Assembly (NCBI GenBank): GCA_963546395.1
Contig: CAUUMS010000014.1
Coordinates: forward strand, 1 to 43,283
DNA from: Bacteroides_D sp963546395
GTDB taxonomy: Bacteria; Bacteroidota; Bacteroidia; Bacteroidales; CAJPTX01
Direction: 5' to 3'
Length of the DNA stretch: 43,283 bases
Shown here piece by piece: positions 8,486 through 16,731 of the stretch (position 1 is the stretch's first letter; every line of letters begins with the position of its first letter). The position numbers and the translations under genes are program-made. The notes under the pieces are model-generated. The model was given only the letters and a program-made list of their open reading frames with translations, had not been told where the DNA came from and ran no database searches.

Positions 8486-10900
8486 ATGCAGCACGTAGAC
8501 ACCCGTAATGTTGGAGTACCGCCTGCCGACACCGTGGCCAGGGCTTTTGCACGTGCCATCACGTGCACCCTCATCATTGCGCTGATGACGTTGCTCGCCT
8601 CGAGCTCGTGGGCCCAGCGGCACAACAACGTCACCATTAGCGGGAGCGTGAAGGACTCGCTCACCGGCGAGACGCTGCCAGGGGCCCATATCGCCCTGCT
8701 TGGTACCAACCACGGCGCAGCCACCAACAATTATGGCTTCTTCTCGCTCCGCGTGCCCCGGGGCTGCGATACGATACTGGTGAGCTACGTGGGTTACTCT
8801 CCCGTTCGTCTCGCCTTGTGCCTTACGCAGGACACCACGGTGGCAGTGCAGCTCCCGCCCAGCCTTGAAATCGAGCAGGTGACCATTGAAGGGCAGGCAG
8901 ATCACAACTCGAGTCGGAGTGCGCGCATGGGCTCTATCCAGGTGCCTAAGCAGGTCATCCAGCGGGTGCCCATGCTCCTGGGTGAGCGTGATGCGCTGCG
9001 CATCATCCAGCTATTGCCGGGGGTGCAGAAGGGCACCGAGGGCACTAGCGGATTCTACGTGCGTGGGGGCGGCCCCGATCAGAACCTCATCGTCCTCGAC
9101 GAGGCCCCCGTTTACAATGCCTACCACATGCTCGGGATGTTCTCCCTGTTTAACGGCAGTGCCATCAAGAACATGGAGCTCCTCAAGGGGGGCTTTCCAG
9201 CCCGTTACGGGGGCCGCCTGGCCTCAGTGCTCGAGATCGTCATGGAGGACGGCAACATGCGCGAGTGGCACGGCGAGGCAGGTCTCGGCCTCATCTCATC
9301 GCACGCCATGGTGCAGGGCCCCATCGTCAAGGATAAGGCCTCATTCATCGTCACGGGACGTCGCACATACCTCGACCTCCTCTTACGTCCCTTCCTGAGC
9401 ACCGAGCAGGGAAAGCCCGTCTTCTACTTCTTCGATCTCACGGCGAAGATCAACTGGCAGATCACCCCTCGCGATCGCCTCTACCTGAGTGGTTACTTCG
9501 GCCGTGATGCCTTCGGCATGGAGTACTCCGAGGGGTCGGATGGTAGATCCGAGGTCGGGATCCGCTGGGGCAACGCCACGGGCACCCTGCGTTGGAACCG
9601 CATCATCAATCACTCGCTCTTCTCCAATCTTACCCTCATCTACAGCAGCTACAATTTCAGGGTGTTCGCAAATCTATTTGCTGGCAACGACTCATTCAGG
9701 ACGCGCTACACCACCGACATCCAGAACGTGGGGCTAAAGTGGGATCTCGATTGGCGCCCCATCGATGGCCACACCTTCCGGATGGGGGTCTCCAGCATCG
9801 GCTACCGTTTCATCCCGCAGTCGTACCTCGAGCAAAGCACGTTTAGCGCCACGGTGCGCAACTCCATCAATACGGTCTATTCGCTCGAGGGAGCCTTGTA
9901 CGCCGAGGACGAGATGCGCCTATGGGACTGGGGGCGTGCCAACGTGGGTGTGCGGGCTACCAGCTACGCCGCGAAGCGTTTCACCAAGTTCAGCCTCGAG
10001 CCCAGGGCCTCGCTCAGCGTCTACCTCACGCGCTACCTCTCCGCCAAGGGTGCATTCTCCCTCATGGGGCAGAACCTGCATCTCCTCTCCTCATTTGGGG
10101 TCAACCTCCCCACCGATATCTGGGTGCCAGCCACGCGCCAGCTACCGCCCCAGAGCAGCTGGATCGCCTCGGCAGGCCTGTCGCACGACTTGCCCTGGAT
10201 TGAGTCCACCTTCAGCATTGAGGCCTACTACAAACGCACGCGCGGCAACATCGCCTACGTGAGCGGTGCCACCTACGCGGCGCTAAGCACGCCGCTCGGC
10301 GGGAACTACTGGGAGAATCTGGTCACCCGTGGCCGTAGCTGGTCTACGGGGGTAGAATTCCTCCTGCAACGCAAGTTTGGCAAGCTCAGCGGCTGGTTGG
10401 GCTACACGCTCTCCTGGACGCGCCTCCAATTCGACGAGCTAAATGCAGGCCGTGAGTTCTGGGCGCGTCACGACCGCCGTCACGACGTGTCCATTGTGGC
10501 CATGTACCAGCTCAGCAACCGTTGGCGAGCCTCTGCCACGTGGGTCTACGGCACCGGCAACGCTATCACGCTCCCCGCGGCCATCTACGAGCACAAGTCC
10601 TATTTGCACAACATTTTTGGGGAGCGCATCGAGGAGTATGGTGGCCTGAACAGCTCGCGCATGGCCGACTACCACCGGCTCGACCTTGGGATACAGTACG
10701 TGCGCACCAACGGTCGCCTCGAGCACACCATCTCTATCGACGTGTACAATGCCTACTACCAGCGCAACCCGTTCTACTACCGCGTGGTGAGCAAAACGCG
10801 CCTCAACCCGCTCACGCAACAATACGAGCAGCGGCTGGAGCTCAGGCAGGTGACGCTCTTCCCCGTCATACCATCCATCTCGTACAAACTGAAATTCTAA
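8486..10900 (+). CDS. TonB-dependent outer-membrane receptor with N-terminal carboxypeptidase-regulatory-like domain
   Basis: An 804-residue precursor from ATG 8486. A longer frame from GTG 8396 would include the upstream terminator and displace the signal peptide. The signal peptide is hydrophobic (TCTLIIALMTLLASSSWAQ). It is followed by a CarboxypepD_reg-like beta-sandwich (ISGSVKDSLTGETLPGAHIAL), a plug domain (GFYVRGGGPDQNLIVLDEAPVYN) and a long beta-barrel ending in an aromatic-rich strand (SISYKLKF). These receptors import a ligand across the outer membrane using TonB energy. The gene ends five bases before a DUF4249-type lipoprotein, a common pairing in Bacteroidota, where the lipoprotein is thought to act as a surface partner. 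The ligand is unknown. Confidence 0.92.
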   Translation: MQHVDTRNVGVPPADTVARAFARAITCTLIIALMTLLASSSWAQRHNNVTISGSVKDSLTGETLPGAHIALLGTNHGAATNNYGFFSLRVPRGCDTILVSYVGYSPVRLALCLTQDTTVAVQLPPSLEIEQVTIEGQADHNSSRSARMGSIQVPKQVIQRVPMLLGERDALRIIQLLPGVQKGTEGTSGFYVRGGGPDQNLIVLDEAPVYNAYHMLGMFSLFNGSAIKNMELLKGGFPARYGGRLASVLEIVMEDGNMREWHGEAGLGLISSHAMVQGPIVKDKASFIVTGRRTYLDLLLRPFLSTEQGKPVFYFFDLTAKINWQITPRDRLYLSGYFGRDAFGMEYSEGSDGRSEVGIRWGNATGTLRWNRIINHSLFSNLTLIYSSYNFRVFANLFAGNDSFRTRYTTDIQNVGLKWDLDWRPIDGHTFRMGVSSIGYRFIPQSYLEQSTFSATVRNSINTVYSLEGALYAEDEMRLWDWGRANVGVRATSYAAKRFTKFSLEPRASLSVYLTRYLSAKGAFSLMGQNLHLLSSFGVNLPTDIWVPATRQLPPQSSWIASAGLSHDLPWIESTFSIEAYYKRTRGNIAYVSGATYAALSTPLGGNYWENLVTRGRSWSTGVEFLLQRKFGKLSGWLGYTLSWTRLQFDELNAGREFWARHDRRHDVSIVAMYQLSNRWRASATWVYGTGNAITLPAAIYEHKSYLHNIFGERIEEYGGLNSSRMADYHRLDLGIQYVRTNGRLEHTISIDVYNAYYQRNPFYYRVVSKTRLNPLTQQYEQRLELRQVTLFPVIPSISYKLKF

Positions 10901-10904
10901 TGCC

Positions 10905-11789
10905 ATGCTAGCCAGAGTATTGTCACCACGTCGCGCAGCGCGACTACAGCGCATTAGGATCGGACTGCTAGCCGCCGCTGCGGTCATCGGATGCGTCTCC
11001 TGCGAGTTGGAGATGCCCGCGAAGGGGTACAGCGTGCCGAACATACCCGAGCGCATCACCGTCAATGCCTACCTCCGTCGCTCCGATAGCATCACCAAGA
11101 TATACGTGAGCCGTAGCCGCTCGCTCAACTATAACAACTGGGTGCCTGATAGGAAGGATAACGAGAGACGTTTCGAGTTCATCCCCCTAGGCAACTCCGA
11201 GGTGACCCTGGAGGATCTCACCTCCGGGCAATCCCTCCGCGTAGTGTATGACACGGTGTTACGCCGCTTCACGGTGCGGGACACCGCGATGCCCATCGTG
11301 GCCGGGCACGAGTACCGCATATCGGTGAATGCCAATGGCCTGCCGAGCGTTGTGGGGCAGTGCCGCGTGCCCGTGGTGGCGCCCGCCTCCCTCAAGGCGC
11401 ACAGGCGGAGCGAGACTCGGGTCGAGTACAATGTCACCATTCCGCCAGGCCCCAAGCGCCTCTTCATGATCAGGGAGGCCGTGGAGCGTTTCCCCATTAC
11501 GCACTACGAGGAGCTCTTCTTCACCAGCGTGCAGGCCGTCGATGGTATGGTAGAACTTGTGGGGCGTGCACTTGCCGAGTCGTCCGGCGACCCCACACCG
11601 ATCTCCAGGATGTCGGCCACCCTCTACGAGTTTGACGAGGCGATGTACGAATACGTCATCAATGTGCTCACGCAGTCGAGCACCCACGACAACCCCTTTG
11701 CCACTCCCGCCATTGTCAAGGGCAATGTGCGCAATGGTTTTGGCATTGTGGGGGGGTATGCATTGGTTGATAGCGTACGATTGCAATAG
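10905..11789 (+). CDS. DUF4249-family lipoprotein, partner of the upstream receptor
   Basis: A 294-residue predicted lipoprotein. After a basic N-terminus and hydrophobic stretch (IGLLAAAAVIGC), the likely lipobox is VIGC with Cys30; Cys33 is an alternative. The pattern LEMPAKGYSVPNIPERITVNAYL followed by a beta-rich domain fits DUF4249, a Bacteroidota-specific family almost always encoded next to carboxypeptidase-regulatory TonB receptors. It starts four bases after the receptor stop, so the two are translationally close and probably form one outer-membrane complex. It is shorter than many DUF4249 proteins but shows no sign of frameshift. Substrate is not inferable. Confidence 0.75.
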   Translation: MLARVLSPRRAARLQRIRIGLLAAAAVIGCVSCELEMPAKGYSVPNIPERITVNAYLRRSDSITKIYVSRSRSLNYNNWVPDRKDNERRFEFIPLGNSEVTLEDLTSGQSLRVVYDTVLRRFTVRDTAMPIVAGHEYRISVNANGLPSVVGQCRVPVVAPASLKAHRRSETRVEYNVTIPPGPKRLFMIREAVERFPITHYEELFFTSVQAVDGMVELVGRALAESSGDPTPISRMSATLYEFDEAMYEYVINVLTQSSTHDNPFATPAIVKGNVRNGFGIVGGYALVDSVRLQ

Positions 11790-11819
11790 TTCTCGTGCGC
11801 TCCTTTGCGCAATTGTGGC

Positions 11820-11827
11820 TACCTTTG
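11820..11827 (+). promoter_or_regulatory. -7 promoter box upstream of greA
   Basis: TACCTTTG matches the Bacteroidota -7 consensus exactly, about 80 bases upstream of the greA ATG at 11908. No well-spaced -33 TTG is evident. Confidence 0.55.
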
Positions 11828-11907
11828 CGATGTGGCTGGGTGAGATTTGGTAGGGGGGCAGATGGCCGTTAGGCATGTACAGTACAGCGTATAGACCGTT
11901 CACAACC

Positions 11908-12381
11908 ATGGCAGATTTCATTTACATGTCGGCAGAGGGGATCGCAAAGCTCGAGGCGGAGATTGCCCACCTGCGTTCAGTCGAGCGGCCCGCTGTGGTA
12001 CAGGCCATCGCCGAGGCGCGCGATAAGGGAGATCTCTCCGAGAACGCGGAGTACGATGCGGCGCGCGAAGCGCAAGCCATGCTCGAGCTCAAGATCTCCA
12101 AGCTGGAGCAGACCCTGGCCCGGGCGCGAGCCATCGATACCTCGAAGATCGACCTCTCGAGGGTGCAAATCTACTGCCGCGTCAAGATGCGTAACCTCAC
12201 GCTCAAGCGCGACATGGAGTACACGCTCGTAGCCGAGAGTGAGGCCAACGTGCGCGAGGGCAAGCTCTCCATCGGCACCCCTATAGCCCAGGCCCTCATC
12301 GGCAAGGCCGTGGGCGATGTGGTGGAGGTCACCGTACCCAGTGGGGTGCAAACCCTCGAGATTCTAGAGATCGGCCTTTAG
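11908..12381 (+). CDS. greA: Transcription elongation factor GreA
   Basis: A 157-residue protein from ATG 11908; an in-frame ATG at 11875 would add eleven residues unlike GreA, so the internal start is preferred. GreA enters the RNA polymerase secondary channel and stimulates cleavage of backtracked RNA. The N-terminal coiled coil contains the tip motif GDLSENAEYDAA, with Asp42 and Glu45 as the acidic pair that coordinates the catalytic magnesium. The C-terminal FKBP-like domain ends with a short beta strand (LEILEIGL). It is followed 12 bases later by a HIT-family gene, suggesting co-transcription. Confidence 0.95.
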   Translation: MADFIYMSAEGIAKLEAEIAHLRSVERPAVVQAIAEARDKGDLSENAEYDAAREAQAMLELKISKLEQTLARARAIDTSKIDLSRVQIYCRVKMRNLTLKRDMEYTLVAESEANVREGKLSIGTPIAQALIGKAVGDVVEVTVPSGVQTLEILEIGL

Positions 12382-12393
12382 CCCTAGCCAACC

Positions 12394-12789
12394 ATGCCAA
12401 CACTCTTCAGCCGCATTATTGCGGGCGAGATCCCGTGCCACCGCGTGGCCGAGGACGACCGCTTCATCGCCTTTCTCGACATCAGCCCCCTCAGGGAGGG
12501 GCATACGCTGGTGGTGCCCAAGGTGGAGACCGACTACATCTTCGCTCTCCCCCCGGACACGCTCTCTGCCATGCTCCCCTTCGCGCAGCGGGTGGCGCGC
12601 GCCATTCAGGCTGTCATCCCGTGCAAACGCATCGGGGTGGCCGTTATCGGCCTGGAGGTGCCGCATGCCCACATGCACCTGGTGCCCATCTCCCAGGAGG
12701 GCGACCTCGACTTCACCGCGCCCCGGGCACAGCTGAGCCCGGAACGTTTCACGGAGATCGCCGCCCAGATCGCCGCCGCAGTGCGCTAG
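12394..12789 (+). CDS. HIT-family nucleotide hydrolase/transferase
   Basis: A 131-residue protein with the histidine-triad signature HAHMHLVPI (His91, His93, His95), in which the central histidines act on nucleotide phosphoramidates or dinucleotides. The N-terminus (TLFSRIIAGEIPCHRVAED) is the usual HIT/Hint start. It lies between greA and plsC with 12 and 0 intervening bases, so all three are probably one operon. The physiological substrate of bacterial members is generally unclear. Confidence 0.93.
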   Translation: MPTLFSRIIAGEIPCHRVAEDDRFIAFLDISPLREGHTLVVPKVETDYIFALPPDTLSAMLPFAQRVARAIQAVIPCKRIGVAVIGLEVPHAHMHLVPISQEGDLDFTAPRAQLSPERFTEIAAQIAAAVR

Positions 12790-13533
12790 ATGGCCACCTT
12801 CTTCGTCAACGTCTTCATGTACGTCTACACTGGCCTCACCTTCTGTGTCTGGTTCCAGGCACTGATTCTGGTGTGGCTCTTCACCTTCTTTTGGGATAGG
12901 AAGCGGCGTGCGGTGAACCGCCTGGTGAGCGTCTGGTGCCGCGTCTACCTGGCCCTCAACCCGTTTTGGGGCTACCGCATCCGCGGGCTCGAGAACATGC
13001 CCAAGGGCCCCTGCGTCATGGTGGCCAACCACCAGGGCATGCTCGATATCGTCCTGGGGTACATGCTCTTCCATCCGTTCAAGTGGGTGTCAAAGCGTGA
13101 GCTCTTTCGTGCCCCCTTCATCGGGTGGATACTGAGGCTAGGCGACCACGTGGGCATTGATAGGGGCAACCGGGCCGATGCCCAGCGCATGGTGGAGATG
13201 TGCGTGCAGCTGCTGCGAGATGGCACCTCGGTGATGATATTCCCCGAGGGCACCCGTTCACGATTGGGGCAGGTGCTACACTTCAAGTCGGGGGCTTTCG
13301 CCATCGCCCTGGCGGCTGGCGTGCCCGTGGTGCCTATTGTGATGGCGGGGCCGAGTGAGACCCTCGAGGGGCTCACCTTCCGGCCTCGACGCATCCGCAT
13401 GCGCCTGGATATCCTTCCTCCGGTTGCAGTGCCTGAGGGGACACCTGCCCGGGAGTACGCCGCGCAGGTGGGGCAGATTGTCCGTGAGCATCACGCCCAC
13501 ATGGCCCCCTACTACTACCCGCAGGGTGCCTAG
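12790..13533 (+). CDS. plsC: 1-acyl-sn-glycerol-3-phosphate acyltransferase
   Basis: A 247-residue membrane-associated acyltransferase that makes phosphatidic acid in phospholipid synthesis. The N-terminal hydrophobic helix (residues about 5-35) anchors it. The catalytic Hx4D motif is NHQGMLD, with His81 and Asp86, and the substrate-binding motif FPEGTRSR spans residues 151-158. Its ATG follows the HIT stop codon with no gap, indicating translational coupling. The next 600 bases hold no gene, so it is the end of the greA operon. Confidence 0.93.
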   Translation: MATFFVNVFMYVYTGLTFCVWFQALILVWLFTFFWDRKRRAVNRLVSVWCRVYLALNPFWGYRIRGLENMPKGPCVMVANHQGMLDIVLGYMLFHPFKWVSKRELFRAPFIGWILRLGDHVGIDRGNRADAQRMVEMCVQLLRDGTSVMIFPEGTRSRLGQVLHFKSGAFAIALAAGVPVVPIVMAGPSETLEGLTFRPRRIRMRLDILPPVAVPEGTPAREYAAQVGQIVREHHAHMAPYYYPQGA

Positions 13534-13881
13534 CACAGTCAGAGCCGAGGGCTGTGAGGTTGGGTGCAAAGGGCGCGGTTCTCATCGCTTGCCTGGCCAG
13601 TATTGCTGGGCCATCGCAGAAGCTGGTATGACGGGGCCTGATTCCCGATTCCGTGCGTTCTATAGGCACCTTCGTCGTGGCAATGCCGGAGTAACGCCGA
13701 CTCAATGTCTAAACGGATGCTGCGTTTCAGGCACCCGAGGCCTATTGGGGGTGTTCGGGCTGTGCCTTTGCCCTGCTGATGGTGCGGGGAATCAGCGCAT
13801 TCACACACCAACAGCCAGGCCCTGAAGGTGGGATGAGTGGGCTCTTTGCGCCGACTCAATGGCGTGCTCGAGTCGTAGCAT

Positions 13882-13931
13882 CGCCGTATCAAAGCCGTAT
13901 TTCCTGCCACAAATACGGCTTTGATACGGCG
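13882..13931. repeat. Interspersed palindromic element, copy A
   Basis: Arms 13882-13902 and 13911-13931 are perfectly complementary over 21 bp with an 8-base loop. Each arm contains CCGTAT twice, 11 bases apart. The core, CAAATACGG followed by CTTGATAC or close variants, and the preceding CATCGCCGTA recur at 33575-33623. It may be a REP-like or MITE-like intergenic repeat; its function is unknown. Confidence 0.75.
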
Positions 13932-14005
13932 CTGGTGAATCGTTAGTGGCTATTTGCGAGGGTGTGGCATCGTGCCCTGGGATCGTCTCATTCAAGGCAA
14001 TTCGT

Positions 14006-14013
14006 TTACTTTG
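14006..14013 (+). promoter_or_regulatory. Weak promoter-like -7 box before sufB
   Basis: TTACTTTG is one base off TAnnTTTG and lies about 130 bases upstream of the sufB ATG. No clear -33 partner is present, so this is tentative. Confidence 0.3.
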
Positions 14014-14140
14014 CGTGGGGATATCTGAGGCAGTGCTATCCCTAAAATGGTGCACGGGACGACAGAAAGTAAACCTTATTAGGCATCGGGCTGTTCTAGC
14101 CACGTAACGAGCTTGGTGTAATTGAGGAAAGTTATTCAGT

Positions 14141-15601
14141 ATGGCAGAGCTACTGGAGCAGGGGAATGAGCCCGATATTCTGGAGAGTGTCACGGGGTCG
14201 GAGTACAAGTACGGCTTTCACACCGATGTGGAGACCGTCACCTTCCCGAAGGGGCTCAATGAGGACATCGTGCGCCGGATATCGGCCGTCAAGGGCGAGC
14301 CGGAGTGGATGCTTGCGCGCCGTCTCGAGGCCTTTCGCCACTGGCAGACGCTGAGCATGCCCCATTGGGCCTATCTGAACATCCCGGATATCGATTTTCA
14401 GGACATCATATACTACGCAGCTCCCAAGCGTCCGAGCAAGTCGTCGCTCGACGAGGTGGATCCCGAGGTGCTCGCCACCTTCACCAAGCTAGGGGTGCCG
14501 GTGGAGGAGCAGAAGGTGCTTGCCGGGGTGGCTGTCGACGCGGTGATGGATAGCGAGTCGGTGAAGACGACTTTTCAGGCCTCGCTGGCCGAAAAGGGGA
14601 TCATCTTCTGCTCGATGAGCGAGGCTATACGTAACCATCCCGAGCTCGTGCAGAAGTACCTGGGCTCGGTGGTGCCCTATACCGACAACTTCTTCTCGGC
14701 GCTGAATGCGGCGGTCTTCAGCGATGGCAGCTTTTGCTACATCCCCAAAGGGGTACGTTGCCCCATGGAGCTTAGCACCTACTTCCGCATCAACGCCTCG
14801 GGCACGGGGCAGTTTGAGCGCACGCTCATTGTGGCCGATGAGGGGAGCTATGTTTCCTACCTGGAGGGGTGCACGGCGCCCATGCGCGATGAGAATCAGC
14901 TGCATGCGGCCGTGGTGGAGATGGTGGCCGAGGCGCATGCCGAGGTGAAGTATTCCACCGTGCAGAATTGGTACCCCGGTGATAAGGAGGGGCGCGGCGG
15001 GATCTACAACTTCGTGACCAAGAGGGGCCTCTGCAAGGGAGAGCGCAGCAAGATCTCCTGGACGCAGGTGGAGACGGGGTCGGCCATCACATGGAAGTAT
15101 CCGAGCTGCGTCTTGCAGGGTGATAATTCGGTGGGCGAGTTCTACTCGGTGGCCGTCACGAACAATTATCAGCAGGCCGACACGGGCACCAAGATGATCC
15201 ACATCGGCTCGAACACCCGTAGCCTAATTGTGTCGAAGGGTATATCAGCGGGCCGGAGCGAGAATAGCTACCGCGGGTTGGTGAAGGTGCTACCCCGCTC
15301 GGCGAATGCGCGCAATTTCTCCCAGTGCGACTCGCTCTTGCTGGGCGATAAGTGTGGCGCGCACACGTTCCCGGTGGTGGATGCGCAAAATTCCACCGCC
15401 GTGCTGGAGCACGAGGCAACCACATCGAAGATTGGGGAGGATCAGCTGTTCTACTGCAACCAGCGCGGCATTACCACTGAGGATGCGGTGGCCCTCATCG
15501 TGGGTGGTTACGCTAAAGAGGTGTTGAGCAAGCTGCCGATGGAGTTCGCCGTGGAGGCGCAGAAGCTGCTGCAAATCAGCCTGGAAGGCAGTGTGGGGTA
15601 G
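14141..15601 (+). CDS. sufB: Fe-S cluster assembly scaffold SufB
   Basis: The 486-residue protein is full length for SufB, the scaffold subunit of the SufBCD complex that builds Fe-S clusters in the cytoplasm. The N-terminus (GSEYKYGFHTDVETVTFPKGL, then EPEWMLARRLEAFRHW) and the C-terminal beta-helix, with ATTSKIGEDQLFYCNQRGI, are family hallmarks. It starts at ATG 14141 and ends at 15601. The next genes are a PASTA protein and a T9SS cargo, not sufC and sufD, which normally follow. Nothing suggests truncation or decay, so the partners are expected elsewhere in the genome. Confidence 0.95.
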   Translation: MAELLEQGNEPDILESVTGSEYKYGFHTDVETVTFPKGLNEDIVRRISAVKGEPEWMLARRLEAFRHWQTLSMPHWAYLNIPDIDFQDIIYYAAPKRPSKSSLDEVDPEVLATFTKLGVPVEEQKVLAGVAVDAVMDSESVKTTFQASLAEKGIIFCSMSEAIRNHPELVQKYLGSVVPYTDNFFSALNAAVFSDGSFCYIPKGVRCPMELSTYFRINASGTGQFERTLIVADEGSYVSYLEGCTAPMRDENQLHAAVVEMVAEAHAEVKYSTVQNWYPGDKEGRGGIYNFVTKRGLCKGERSKISWTQVETGSAITWKYPSCVLQGDNSVGEFYSVAVTNNYQQADTGTKMIHIGSNTRSLIVSKGISAGRSENSYRGLVKVLPRSANARNFSQCDSLLLGDKCGAHTFPVVDAQNSTAVLEHEATTSKIGEDQLFYCNQRGITTEDAVALIVGGYAKEVLSKLPMEFAVEAQKLLQISLEGSVG

Positions 15602-15767
15602 GGGCTTGGAATGAATGTTTTGTGCCCTGATGGGCATGCGAGGATAATTGCGCACAGGGTTTTAGCGTTAGTGATGAGCGCGCAGAGGCCTTGCGCTACG
15701 CTGTATGCGTGATAGTTGGTTGCCACTTTCGTGTCGCTGTTCGCGCGACATGGTGGCAGCGTATCGG

Positions 15768-15796
15768 TTGACACAGTTAAAAATCTGTTACCTTTG
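15768..15796 (+). promoter_or_regulatory. Promoter of the PASTA-protein gene (-33 TTG, -7 TACCTTTG)
   Basis: TTG at 15768-15770 and TACCTTTG at 15789-15796 are 18 bases apart, close to the Bacteroidota promoter spacing. The box sits inside the longer open frame that begins at TTG 15716, so that longer start is unlikely and translation should begin at 15812 or 15821 with a very short leader. Confidence 0.7.
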
Positions 15797-15811
15797 GTGC
15801 TGGTAAAGGGT

Positions 15812-16729
15812 ATGCAGGGTATGCAAAGGATCAAGGAGCTACTGCTGAGGGCAAAGATTACGCTAGTGCGGTGGCTACAAAATCCGTACATCAAGCATCC
15901 CGTGGCGGCCGTGGTGGGCGGTCTGCTGCTGATGTTTTTGGCCTTCCTCTCGTTAAGCCTCTTCACGAGGCACGGCTCGGAGTTCCGCATGCCCGAGCTG
16001 CGGGGGATGACCTTGCAGGAGGCCACGGCTCTTGCCAAGGAGAAGGGGCTCCGCATCGTAGTGGAGGACTCGTCTTACGTCATTACCCGTCGCCCTAGCG
16101 AGGTGCTGGAGCAGGTGCCAAGGCCCGATGCGCATGTCAAGCGGGGGCGCCGCGTCTTCCTATCCATCAATGCCCAGCAGCCGCAGATGGTGGAGGTGCC
16201 CAACCTGGAGGGGGAGACCATCCGGCAGGCTCTCGTGGAGTTGGAGCGCGCTGGGCTCGTGGTGGGTAAGCTGCTGTTTGCCCCCGATTTTGCCCTCAAC
16301 AGCGTGCTGAAGCAGACCTACAAGGGGGCTGCGGTGCAGCGTGGCACCATGCTGCCCAAGGGTTCGGCCATTGACCTTACGCTCGGCGATGGCCTGGAGA
16401 TTTCGTACACGAGCGTGCCAGCCCTGATGGGGTACACCCTGGCTGAGGCGCGTAATGCGCTGGCTATGGCCTCGTTGAATCTGGGGCGCGTTCTGTATGA
16501 CGAGACCGTGAAGGATATGACCGATTCGCTTGCGGCTCGCGTGTACAGCGTGTACCCTAAGCCGTTGCGCGGTGGTCGCTCTTTGACCCTTGGGGCCCGG
16601 GTAGATCTGTGGTTGACGCTAAACGAATCTCGGATAGCGAATCAGGAGGTCGAGGAGCAGGAGCTTCCCGAGGCTACGGACTCGGTGGAGCTGGACGAGG
16701 GGCGTGAGGATGACGATTTATTGCTCTGA
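15812..16729 (+). CDS. PASTA-domain membrane protein
   Basis: A 305-residue protein from ATG 15812, chosen because a good promoter lies just upstream. A single transmembrane helix near residues 30-52 (AAVVGGLLLMFLAFLSLSLF) anchors it, with the rest predicted in the periplasm. Three PASTA-like repeats follow: about 57-124 (MPELRGMTLQEATALAKEKGL), 130-200 (VEVPNLEGETIRQALVELERAGL) and 205-275 (VPALMGYTLAEARNALAMASL). PASTA domains often bind peptidoglycan or muropeptides in kinases and PBPs, but here there is no catalytic domain. The C-terminus is acidic. The stop lies two bases before the next gene, a T9SS cargo, so they are co-transcribed. Confidence 0.85.
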   Translation: MQGMQRIKELLLRAKITLVRWLQNPYIKHPVAAVVGGLLLMFLAFLSLSLFTRHGSEFRMPELRGMTLQEATALAKEKGLRIVVEDSSYVITRRPSEVLEQVPRPDAHVKRGRRVFLSINAQQPQMVEVPNLEGETIRQALVELERAGLVVGKLLFAPDFALNSVLKQTYKGAAVQRGTMLPKGSAIDLTLGDGLEISYTSVPALMGYTLAEARNALAMASLNLGRVLYDETVKDMTDSLAARVYSVYPKPLRGGRSLTLGARVDLWLTLNESRIANQEVEEQELPEATDSVELDEGREDDDLLL

Positions 16730-16731
16730 GA

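Larger units (their letters stand above)
13534..14140. other. 607-base gap without a supported gene
   Basis: Open frames here on both strands have no recognisable domain, unusual composition and no start signals, so I call none. The gap holds a perfect 21-bp palindrome (13882-13931), a 13-base direct repeat CGCCGACTCAATG (13695-13707 and 13849-13861), and a weak promoter-like box before sufB. No tRNA-like or rRNA-like sequence is seen. Confidence 0.6.

Noticed and set aside
13882..13931. Palindromic element as a CRISPR repeat or ordinary terminator
   Set aside because: There is no array of spaced repeats and no T-run, it lies about 350 bases past plsC, and a similar copy stands between divergent genes where no terminator is needed.
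13355..14208. Several frames of 90-160 codons around the gap between plsC and sufB
   Set aside because: No recognisable domain, overlap with real genes or the palindromic element, and no start signals; treated as chance frames in GC-rich DNA.
15716..15811. Longer PASTA protein starting at TTG 15716
   Set aside because: A good -33/-7 promoter lies within this stretch, so a transcript from it cannot include the TTG; ATG 15812 is preferred.
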